A stretch of DNA of 64,000 nt from contig JANRJS010000037.1 in NCBI GenBank assembly GCA_033763835.1, positions 124,001 through 188,000 on the forward strand, given 5' to 3'. A program made the translations under genes and the position numbers. Source of the DNA: JAPKYZ01 sp033763835. Lineage in GTDB: Bacteria > Acidobacteriota > Terriglobia > Bryobacterales > Bryobacteraceae. Each line of letters opens with the position of its first letter. The first letter of the stretch is position 1. The notes below the pieces were generated by a model. The model ran no database searches, was not told where the DNA came from, and saw only the letters and a list, made by a program, of their open reading frames with translations. Of the stretch, positions 53,512-60,484 are shown one piece after another.

Positions 53512-54410
53512 CCCGACGTATTCTGCTGCTCGCTCTGACCTCGTCCGCCGTATTCGCGGCCGACCCCAATTTGCTAAAGATGGTCCCCGAGAACGCCCGC
53601 GTCGTCGTGGGCCTCGACGCCGATCGCGCCGTAAACTCGCCCTTCGGCCGCTTCATCCTCTCCCAAATGTCCGACGACGAAGGCGGGCTCGCTAAATTCG
53701 TCGCCCTCACTGGCTTCGACCCGCGCCGCGACCTGCGCGAGGCGATTTTCTACGGGACGGGTACCGGGAAATCGAATGGCGTGTTTGTCGCCAAGGGCGT
53801 TTTCGACATCTCGAAAATCGTTACCGCCGCGAAATCCGAGGGCGGCAGCACCCTGGTTTATCAAGGCTTTAACGTCATTACGGGAAAGAACCCGGATCAA
53901 GAATGGATCGCCTTTCTCGATTCCACGCTCGCCGTCGGGGGCGCCCAGGAGTCGGTGAAAGCGGCGATCGCCCGCCGCAATTCGGGCTCGATCAACGCCA
54001 CCTACCGCGACCTTTCCTCGCGCTTCGACGCCTGGATGTACACGGTCGAACCGGCGGCGCTCGGAAAGGCGATGCCTGGCAAGACGGGTGGCAATAATCC
54101 CGCCGAGACGTTTAAGAGCGTCACCGCCGCGCAGGGGGGCTTGCGCCTAGGGAACTCGGTCGACGTCGATGCCCTCGCCACGGCCCGCTCGGACAAGGAC
54201 GCCGTCGCGCTGCACGACGTCATCAAATTTGTGGCGGGCATGATCCAACTCAAGTCGGACGACGCCTCCGCCGCCGAAGTGGCGAGCCTGCTGGAATCGA
54301 TGAAGCTATCCGTCTCCGGCAACCAAGTGAGCCTGAAACTCTCGATCCCCGAAACGCAGATCGAGCAGTTGTTCCAGCGTTCGAATCGCCGCCAAGTCGC
54401 CCAGCGTTAG
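53508..54410 (+). CDS. Secreted acidobacterial protein, unknown
   Basis: 300 aa with a cleavable signal (RRILLLALTSSAVFAAD). Predominantly mixed alpha/beta with segments VPENARVVVGLDADRAVNSPFGRFIL, AIFYGTGTGKSNGVFVAKG and LESMKLSVSGNQVSLKLSIPE. Reminiscent of DUF3352-like periplasmic proteins in which two similar domains follow each other; no enzyme motif. ATG 53508 overlaps the ribBA stop (ATGA), which is a positional link only. Confidence 0.75.
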   Translation: MTRRILLLALTSSAVFAADPNLLKMVPENARVVVGLDADRAVNSPFGRFILSQMSDDEGGLAKFVALTGFDPRRDLREAIFYGTGTGKSNGVFVAKGVFDISKIVTAAKSEGGSTLVYQGFNVITGKNPDQEWIAFLDSTLAVGGAQESVKAAIARRNSGSINATYRDLSSRFDAWMYTVEPAALGKAMPGKTGGNNPAETFKSVTAAQGGLRLGNSVDVDALATARSDKDAVALHDVIKFVAGMIQLKSDDASAAEVASLLESMKLSVSGNQVSLKLSIPETQIEQLFQRSNRRQVAQR

Positions 54411-54446
54411 GGTTTGGAAGCCGGCGCTGTAGACTCAAGAGTAGCC

Positions 54447-54692
54447 ATGCTCGAGGTGCACGCTAGCGAAGTCCAAGGCCGTCTCTTGCCGCTCCTGCTC
54501 GAAGAAGTCGAGCGGGGCGAGACGATAGTCATCACCCGGAACGGCGAAGCCATCGCCCGCCTCGTTCCCGAAACCCAGCGGCGACAGGAAGAGATAGACC
54601 AGGCGATACAAGCGATTCGCGAACTCCGAAAGCGTACCGGCAAGATCACCGTCGAAGAAATTATCTCGGCAAAGAATGAAGGACGCCGGTAG
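54447..54692 (+). CDS. vapB: Phd/YefM-type antitoxin of a VapBC module
   Basis: 81 aa from ATG 54447. SEVQGRLLPLLLEEVERGETIVITRNGEAIARLVP is a Phd/YefM DNA-binding fold (sequence broken here across two stretches of the same region), followed by a C-terminal toxin-binding helix. TAGACT (54430-54435) is 11 nt upstream. The box and following CAAG match the antitoxin promoter at 24.4 kb. 2 bp before the toxin gene. Confidence 0.85.
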   Translation: MLEVHASEVQGRLLPLLLEEVERGETIVITRNGEAIARLVPETQRRQEEIDQAIQAIRELRKRTGKITVEEIISAKNEGRR

Positions 54693-54694
54693 TT

Positions 54695-55093
54695 GTGGCG
54701 TTTGTCCTCGACGCCTCCGTGACCGCTTGCTGGGCGAACGAGGACGAGAACGACTCGCGAGCCGACATTGCGTTCGGATTACTCGGCCCGCAGGAGGCGC
54801 TCGTTCCCGCTCTGTGGTGGTTCGAGGTACGCAACATGCTCGTTGTTAACGAGCGCCGACAGCGGCTCACGCTCGCCCAATCCGCGCAGTTTCTGGCGTT
54901 ACTGACTAAACTCCCCATCGTTGTCGACTCCCTTCCCGACGAGGATGAAGTTTTGCGATTAGCGCGAACTTACCGCTTAACCGTATACGACTCCGCCTAT
55001 CTGGAATTGGCCTTGCGGCGGAACGCCGATCTGGCGACTCTCGACGGCGACCTCGCGAAAGCCGCACGCACCGAAGGCGTCGCGATCGTGTAG
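54695..55093 (+). CDS. vapC: VapC PIN-domain toxin
   Basis: 132 aa from GTG 54695. All four PIN acidic positions are present: D6 (VLDAS), E44 (WFEVRN), D99 (TVYDSAYLELA), D117 (LATLDGDL). Expected Mg2+-dependent RNase acting on tRNA or rRNA, neutralised by the upstream antitoxin, which also represses the operon. Module appears intact, unlike the broken ones at 11.4 and 24.1 kb. Confidence 0.9.
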   Translation: MAFVLDASVTACWANEDENDSRADIAFGLLGPQEALVPALWWFEVRNMLVVNERRQRLTLAQSAQFLALLTKLPIVVDSLPDEDEVLRLARTYRLTVYDSAYLELALRRNADLATLDGDLAKAARTEGVAIV

Positions 55094-55103
55094 CCACCGC
55101 CGC

Positions 55104-56810
55104 TCAAGCCACTAATTCGCGGTGATAGTCGAGAAAGCGGGCGGCGCCGTCGGGGGTCATGTAGCGCCCGAGAGTCGCGCGGTCGGTGCGGGCCAGATCG
55201 ACGACGATCAGTCCGTCTAGACACCGCGAAAAGTTGGGATCGATGTTGAACGCCAACAGCCGCCCGCCGAGCTTCAGATACTGCTTCAACAGCACCGGCA
55301 CGCCCTTGCCATCGAACTCGATATCGCCGACGATTTCCGACAACTCATCGAGTTCCACCGACCAATCGAGGTTCGGTCCGAAGGGCGGCTGCCAGAAAGG
55401 CCGCTTCGGTTTCACCATACGGCTCAACCGCTCGTCGCGCTGGCGGCGGCTCAAGTACTCGACCATCAACCGCCGCGACACCGGCGAATAATCGTTCGAA
55501 ATGCTCACCGGACCGAACAGAATCCGGTAACGCGGATGCTCGGCGATGAAGCGGCCGATGCCCTTCCACAGCATCAGGAGCGACGAAAAACTCTTCTGAT
55601 ACTCGGGCCGCACGAAGCTACGCCCCAACTCGATCGCCGGGTGCACTTCGAGCAGAAAATCGCGGCTGAGGTTAAACAACGTCGAGGTGTAAAGCCCGCG
55701 CACCCCCGGACCCCGCAGGATTTCGTCGGTCAAACCCAGCCGGTAGGACCCGATAATCTCGCGCTTCTTCGTGTTCCAACTGAACAGATGGAGGTAGTGG
55801 CGGTCGAACTCGTCGAGGTCCCGATCCCTGCCCGTGCCCTCGCCCACCGCGCGGAACGCCGCCTCGCGCAATTCGCCGATCTGATCGAGCAGTTTCGGAA
55901 TCTCCCGGGCGCTGGCCAGATACACGCGCTGATCGCCCGTCTCGCACAGCAGGCGCGCCGAAGCGAGCTTTTCCACCTCGCCCTCGATCGAGATACCCGG
56001 CGCCGGAACGGGCATCCGGACGAGCGTCTTGCGCGGAGCTTTGGCGGCCGCTTTCTCGCCGCGATGCTCGAGCAGGTAAGTCCGCCAACGCAGGTAGCGG
56101 GTGATCGCCTCGTCGCTTTTCAGCTTTTCGAGGCTCGCGGCCGGCAGCGCTTGGCCCACCCGAATCTCGACCCGAGCGTTTTTCTTGTTGAGATACTCGT
56201 GCGGCAGCAAAGCGGTGCGCAGTCTGGGGTGCAGCAGACCCAAAATTTGAAACAGCGCGCTATTCGCGCCCTTGATGAATACCGGAACCGCCGCCGCCTG
56301 GGTCCGGCGAATCAACCGCGCCACGGTCGAGTGCCACTCAGGATCGGTGACTGCGAAACGCCGCAATTGCAGATGCGATACTTCGCCGGCCGGAAACACG
56401 ACGAGCACGCCGCCTTTGGCCAACCATCCCAGCGCTTCTTTCAACCCTTTGCGGTTGAACTGCGTCGCCTCTCGTCCGCCGAATGGATCGACGGCGATAA
56501 ACCAGTCCCGCACCTGGGGAACCGTAGTCAGAATGGTGTTGGTCAGCACCTTGACGTCGGGCCGGACCGCCAGCAGGCGGCTCATCAACGCCGCGCCTTC
56601 GAGCAAACCGAACGGGTGATTCGCCACAACCACTACCGGACCTGTCGCGGGGATTTTGGACCATTCCGCTTCCGGCGCGTCCAGATCGACGCTCAGGCAG
56701 TCGATCATCGCCTGGAAGAACGCGGCGCCGTTGCCCACGGGCGCGATGCTGTCGTACATGCGCTCCAGTTCGCCGAACCGCAGCAAACGGAGTGCGGCAT
56801 TATTCTGCAC
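55104..56810 (-). CDS. Fused lysophospholipid acyltransferase-GNAT acyltransferase (OlsF-like)
   Basis: 568 aa. N-terminal PlsC/hemolysin-type acyltransferase (about 1-270) with NHPFG (64-68) followed by E71 where Asp is usual, and VVFPAGEVS. C-terminal GNAT-like OlsB-type N-acyltransferase (about 285-568) with LREAAFRAVGEGTGRDRDLDEFD, IIGSYRLG and ELGRSFVRPEYQ. The order OlsA-like then OlsB-like equals the bifunctional ornithine-lipid synthase OlsF. It may therefore make ornithine or other aminolipids. ATG 56810; 106 bp upstream to the nucleotidase stop, nothing recognised there. Confidence 0.78.
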   Translation of the reverse strand: MQNNAALRLLRFGELERMYDSIAPVGNGAAFFQAMIDCLSVDLDAPEAEWSKIPATGPVVVVANHPFGLLEGAALMSRLLAVRPDVKVLTNTILTTVPQVRDWFIAVDPFGGREATQFNRKGLKEALGWLAKGGVLVVFPAGEVSHLQLRRFAVTDPEWHSTVARLIRRTQAAAVPVFIKGANSALFQILGLLHPRLRTALLPHEYLNKKNARVEIRVGQALPAASLEKLKSDEAITRYLRWRTYLLEHRGEKAAAKAPRKTLVRMPVPAPGISIEGEVEKLASARLLCETGDQRVYLASAREIPKLLDQIGELREAAFRAVGEGTGRDRDLDEFDRHYLHLFSWNTKKREIIGSYRLGLTDEILRGPGVRGLYTSTLFNLSRDFLLEVHPAIELGRSFVRPEYQKSFSSLLMLWKGIGRFIAEHPRYRILFGPVSISNDYSPVSRRLMVEYLSRRQRDERLSRMVKPKRPFWQPPFGPNLDWSVELDELSEIVGDIEFDGKGVPVLLKQYLKLGGRLLAFNIDPNFSRCLDGLIVVDLARTDRATLGRYMTPDGAARFLDYHRELVA

Positions 56811-56916
56811 GTTACAAGAATGACGCTTGGGCGTGAAGTTATTCTGACGGACCGGTAACGATCTCGTTTACCAGGGGCTTCGCCCCGGCCGGTTTACGCG
56901 TCGGCCCGCCCCGGAG

Positions 56917-58542
56917 CTACTGCGCTTCGCCCTCGATCACCCTGCGCGCGGAGTCCGGAACGATTCGCCAATTTCCGTCCGGCTTCGCAGGCAGTGTTTT
57001 CTTCTCCGAGTAATACTCGACGATCATGTCCCGGATTTCGCGGTTCGACCGCCAGACGACTGGGGCGCCCCGGAACATGGTGAATCCGTTCGACCCGCCC
57101 GCCCGGTAGTTATTCACGGCGATCCGCAGTTTCTGGTCGTCGCGCAAAGGCGCGCCCTTGAACTTCAGATTCTTGATTCGGCTACCGTGCGGTTCCCGCA
57201 GGTCGATTTCGTACTCAACGCCTTGCGCCATGTCGAAGTTGTATCCCGCCATCGAACGGTTGGTCAGCGGACCCTTGGCGCATGTCGGCTCCGGGCACTC
57301 CAGGTAGTACCGCGCCGAGTTTTCGAGCGCCGCCCGCACCATCGCCCCCGTCCCCTCGATCGTGTATAACTCGTTTTCGTAGAGATACAGCGCGGCGATC
57401 TCGCGCACAGTCACCGGCCCGGCGGCAATCTTCAACCGCAGATTGAAAAGCGAAGTAAACGAGACGTCGGCCTTGCCGTAATGCATCTGGACCTCGTGTA
57501 TGGCGTCGACCAGCGCGTTATCGCCCGTGCGCCCCAACCGCGCGTCGAGCGCCGCCGGAGCGGTGGCCACCGGAGTCGAGAGCCAGTTCTCGGCGGCGTT
57601 GTGATAGGGCTGCCCGATCGCCAAGATTTCGGGATCGGCGGGCGTTTGCGCGGTCACGGGCAGCAGCTTGTTCTTCTTGTCCACCAAAAGCCAGTTGCCG
57701 TCTTCTTTGCGCTCGAAAGTAAACGTCGCGCGGGCAAGCGATCCGCCCCAATTGCGCGGCTGCACCAACATCACCTCGCCGACGCGCATGTCTTCGACCA
57801 CCTGATGCGTGTGCCCATAGAAGATCGCGTCGATGTCGGGTACGGCTTTGGCGATCGCGTCCACCATGTTCTCGTTCTGTTCGCCCGATTTCGGTGTCAA
57901 CCCGGCGTGCACCGCGCCGACGATCAAATCCGCGCCCTCGCGCTTGATCTTTTCGACCGTCTCTTTCGCGGCGGCCACGGCGGGCGAAAACGTATAGCCC
58001 GCGAAATGTTCCGGCTTCTCCCACATGGGAATGTTGGGCGTCGTGATGCCGAATACCGCGACGCGCACTCCGCCCACATTGCGGATCGCGTAGGCGTCGA
58101 AAGGCCGCGCGCCTCCCTTCGCCACCGTATTCGCCGACAGCCACGGAAACTTCGCCTCGTCGCGCGCCTTGTTCATCACCTTCAATCCGAAGTTGTATTC
58201 GTGATTGCCGACGGTCATTGAGGCATAGCCCAGTCGGTTCATCGCCGCCATCATCGGATCGGGGCGCGTCGTCTTGCCGTCGCGGACTTGCGCGGCGTGC
58301 AAGGCCTCGAGCGCCGTCCCTTGGATTGTGTCGCCGACGTCGATCAGCAAGGTATTCGGGTTCTGCGCTTTCGCCTGCTTGATCAGCGTCGCGATCTTGG
58401 CGAACCCGCGCTGCGCGGGCTCTGCCGTGTAGTAGTCCCAGGGCAAGAAGTGGCCGTGCAGGTCGGTGGTCGCGAGAATTTGCACGGTGACAGATTCCGC
58501 GCGAAGGGTAAGCGCAAGGAGGGCGAAAACGGCGAAGCGCAT
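56917..58542 (-). CDS. Secreted 5'-nucleotidase (UshA/YfkN family)
   Basis: 541 aa. Signal MRFAVFALLALTLRAES. Metallophosphatase domain (about 18-330) with ATTDLHGH, DVGDTIQG, GNHEYNFG, AVHAG and GHTHQ supplying the two-metal site; C-terminal 5'-nucleotidase domain (about 340-530) with FNLRLKI, ENSARYYLE and NNYRAGGSNGF. Hydrolyses extracellular nucleotides or sugar nucleotides. ATG 58542, divergent from the cyclophilin gene with 17 bp between the start codons. Confidence 0.92.
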   Translation of the reverse strand: MRFAVFALLALTLRAESVTVQILATTDLHGHFLPWDYYTAEPAQRGFAKIATLIKQAKAQNPNTLLIDVGDTIQGTALEALHAAQVRDGKTTRPDPMMAAMNRLGYASMTVGNHEYNFGLKVMNKARDEAKFPWLSANTVAKGGARPFDAYAIRNVGGVRVAVFGITTPNIPMWEKPEHFAGYTFSPAVAAAKETVEKIKREGADLIVGAVHAGLTPKSGEQNENMVDAIAKAVPDIDAIFYGHTHQVVEDMRVGEVMLVQPRNWGGSLARATFTFERKEDGNWLLVDKKNKLLPVTAQTPADPEILAIGQPYHNAAENWLSTPVATAPAALDARLGRTGDNALVDAIHEVQMHYGKADVSFTSLFNLRLKIAAGPVTVREIAALYLYENELYTIEGTGAMVRAALENSARYYLECPEPTCAKGPLTNRSMAGYNFDMAQGVEYEIDLREPHGSRIKNLKFKGAPLRDDQKLRIAVNNYRAGGSNGFTMFRGAPVVWRSNREIRDMIVEYYSEKKTLPAKPDGNWRIVPDSARRVIEGEAQ

Positions 58543-58545
58543 GCC

Positions 58546-58551
58546 TACAAT
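58546..58551 (+). promoter_or_regulatory. -10-like TACAAT before the cyclophilin gene
   Basis: TACAAT followed by ATTGACTG then ATG (58560): only 8 nt from box to start. The same TACAATnnnGACT string precedes the metalloprotease (16095) and ispH (62576). It lies only 4 bp from the divergent nucleotidase start. Confidence 0.5.
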
Positions 58552-58559
58552 ATTGACTG

Positions 58560-59357
58560 ATGCTTCTTTCGACCGTGTTACTAATGCTGGCGCAAACTCC
58601 GGCGGCTACGCCGAAATCGCCCGCCCCCGCCAAACCCGCGGCCACAAAACCCGCCGCCGCGAAGCCCGCTCCCGCGAAAACGGCAGGCGCCAAGCCCGCC
58701 GTGAAGGCCGCCGCGCCAAAGCCCGCACCGGAACCGCCGCGCCCGCCGCGTCCCGACGGCGTCTATGCCGTGTTCACGATCGTCCAGGGAGCGGATCCGG
58801 TCGGCACGATCGTGGCCCGCCTTTACGAAAAGGAGCAGCCCATCACGGCCGGCAACTTCATTGCGCTCGCCACCGGCGCGAAGGCTTGGCCCGATCCCAA
58901 AACGGGGCAACTGGTGAAGCGTCCGCTCTACAACGGCCTTACCTTCCATCGCGTGATCCCCGGATTCATGATCCAGGGCGGCGACCCGCTCGGCACCGGT
59001 ACCGGCGGTACGCAAGTGATTCCCGACGAGTTCGCGCCCGGAATCAAGTTCGATAAGCCCGGCTTGCTCGCGATGGCGAACGCCGGTCCGAACACGGGAA
59101 GCTCGCAATTCTTCATCACGGAACGTTCGCCGATCCCGCATCTGGACGGCCGGCATCCGATTTTCGGCGAGGTGGTGGAAGGCTACGAGCTGGTCGAGAA
59201 AATCGCCCGCGTCCCGCGGGACGGCATGGATAAGCCGGAAGTGCCGGTAGTCATGAAAAGCGTCAAAATCGAACGCTACCCCGCTCCCGCCCCGGCGGCG
59301 AAGAAAGCGGCGGCGCCCGCGAAGAAGGCGGCGGCACCGGCTCCGGCGAAGAAGTAA
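58560..59357 (+). CDS. Cyclophilin-type peptidyl-prolyl isomerase
   Basis: 265 aa. N-terminal hydrophobic stretch (LLSTVLLMLAQTPA) then a low-complexity Ala/Lys/Pro linker (about 14-62) and a cyclophilin domain (about 65-232) with FHRVIPGFMIQGGDP, GLLAMANAGPNTGSSQFFIT, LDGRHPIFGEV. The catalytic Arg is in FHRV. The C-terminal tail is again Ala/Lys/Pro-rich. Likely periplasmic proline isomerase and folding helper. ATG 58560. Confidence 0.93.
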   Translation: MLLSTVLLMLAQTPAATPKSPAPAKPAATKPAAAKPAPAKTAGAKPAVKAAAPKPAPEPPRPPRPDGVYAVFTIVQGADPVGTIVARLYEKEQPITAGNFIALATGAKAWPDPKTGQLVKRPLYNGLTFHRVIPGFMIQGGDPLGTGTGGTQVIPDEFAPGIKFDKPGLLAMANAGPNTGSSQFFITERSPIPHLDGRHPIFGEVVEGYELVEKIARVPRDGMDKPEVPVVMKSVKIERYPAPAPAAKKAAAPAKKAAAPAPAKK

Positions 59358-59358
59358 G

Positions 59359-59604
59359 TTACAACTCGACGCCGGTAGCGATCTGGCCTTTCAGCAAAAA
59401 TGTCTTCGGCAAGGCCCCCTGCCCGCAAATCTTGAACGTTCCGAAATCCTTGAACCAAGGGCCGTCGGGCAACTCCGGATTCAACGCCGCCCAGTTTCGC
59501 AGTTTAGCGAGATCGGCGATGGAGATCTCGCGCTCCCGCATGCGCTGAATCAGGTGGGTACGAACCGCGGCGGGGAAATCGTCCCAGCGTGCCAGCTTTG
59601 GCAT
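59359..59604 (-). CDS. Small protein partnered with RHH protein, unknown
   Basis: 81 aa. MPKLARWDDFPAAVRTHL, MREREISIADLAKLRNW, FKDFGTFKICGQGALPKTFL. A recurring bacterial family of unknown function, often with a DNA-binding partner (from memory). The start codon directly follows the RHH stop (TAGATG), so the two are translationally coupled. Toxin-antitoxin layout is possible: antitoxin first, then this protein. It ends 1 bp from the convergent cyclophilin stop. Confidence 0.7.
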   Translation of the reverse strand: MPKLARWDDFPAAVRTHLIQRMREREISIADLAKLRNWAALNPELPDGPWFKDFGTFKICGQGALPKTFLLKGQIATGVEL

Positions 59605-59850
59605 CTAGCCGCCGAAAATCATACGGCCTAACTGATCGCCCAATCGCTCCGCTTCGGCCGGATCGGACGCCTCACGAAACCGCTTTGCTAACGCCGCGAA
59701 CTCCAGTTTCTTTCGCCTCTCCGCTTCAACGCCTTTTTCGATAAGCTCAACCATCATTCGGTTCGCGCTCAGGCGGCGGCTTTTGGCCATGCCGCGCACT
59801 TGCGACGCGAGCGGCACGGGCAGCGTCAAACTCTGGCGGACGGTGCGCAT
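59605..59850 (-). CDS. Ribbon-helix-helix-type antitoxin-like protein
   Basis: 81 aa from ATG 59850. N-terminus MRTVRQSLTLPVPLASQVRGMAKSR fits a ribbon-helix-helix DNA-binding fold (broken here: strand VRQSLTLPVP, helix LASQVRGMA, helix SANRMMVELIEKG). The C-terminal helix is charged. CATAAT (59862-59857) is 6 nt before the ATG. Probable repressor/antitoxin of the pair. Confidence 0.68.
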   Translation of the reverse strand: MRTVRQSLTLPVPLASQVRGMAKSRRLSANRMMVELIEKGVEAERRKKLEFAALAKRFREASDPAEAERLGDQLGRMIFGG

Positions 59851-59878
59851 AGCACCATTATGCACCGCTTTGTGCTAG

Positions 59879-60484
59879 CTACCGGTGCGTCACCGGCACC
59901 TCGAAGAAGAACAAATCCTTCGCCTCCGCCGCGTCGCGCAAGCCGGACACTGTGAGCGTCACGGGGCCGTGATAGTCGGTCCAGAAGTACACGAACCCGG
60001 TCGCGCTCTCGCCCGGCGCGATCATCTTCGCCGCGAACGCGCGCTCCTCGATAATCGAGTCGGCGAGCTTCGACTTCTTCCCGCGAACGGGCACCGGGAT
60101 CGGGAAGGGCTGGGAGGCGACATTCGGCCTCGAAGGGCCGTCGAGAAAGCGGACGTCGCCGACGGGCGTCGCCTCGATCTCCTGACCGCCGCGAGGCCGG
60201 TAAAGGACCTTCATCGCTTTCAAATCGAGCGGCGTCGAACGCCGGTTCTCGATCACCAGCAGCACCGGCAGCACGTGGAACTGCGCCAGCGGTACTTTGC
60301 CGAAAATCTCCTTCTGCCGCTCCGCTGTATCGACGGGGTCGAAGGCGATCGCCACCTTGTCGAGCGCAACTTTCGCCTCGTAGTCGTCCACCGGCTTGGC
60401 CTTGAACGGCGGAGTCTTGTCGGCGCCAGCCACCGGTACGACGGACGGCGCGAGCACTAGAATCGTCATCAGACACTTGTTCAT
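59879..60484 (-). CDS. Secreted protein of unknown function
   Basis: 201 aa with a signal sequence (CLMTILVLAPSVVPVAGAD). The mature part is beta-rich: FHVLPVLLVIENRRSTPLDLK, GFVYFWTDYHGPVTLTVSGL, suggesting an Ig-like domain. ATG 60484 has AAAGGA 7 nt upstream. The start overlaps the divergent WaaA-LpxK start (TTG 60477) by 8 bp, so each promoter lies inside the other gene. Confidence 0.7.
   Translation of the reverse strand: MNKCLMTILVLAPSVVPVAGADKTPPFKAKPVDDYEAKVALDKVAIAFDPVDTAERQKEIFGKVPLAQFHVLPVLLVIENRRSTPLDLKAMKVLYRPRGGQEIEATPVGDVRFLDGPSRPNVASQPFPIPVPVRGKKSKLADSIIEERAFAAKMIAPGESATGFVYFWTDYHGPVTLTVSGLRDAAEAKDLFFFEVPVTHR

Noticed and set aside
58600..58750. GC-rich repeat array in the cyclophilin gene
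   Set aside because: Low-complexity Ala/Lys/Pro coding sequence typical of linkers, not an independent repeat element.
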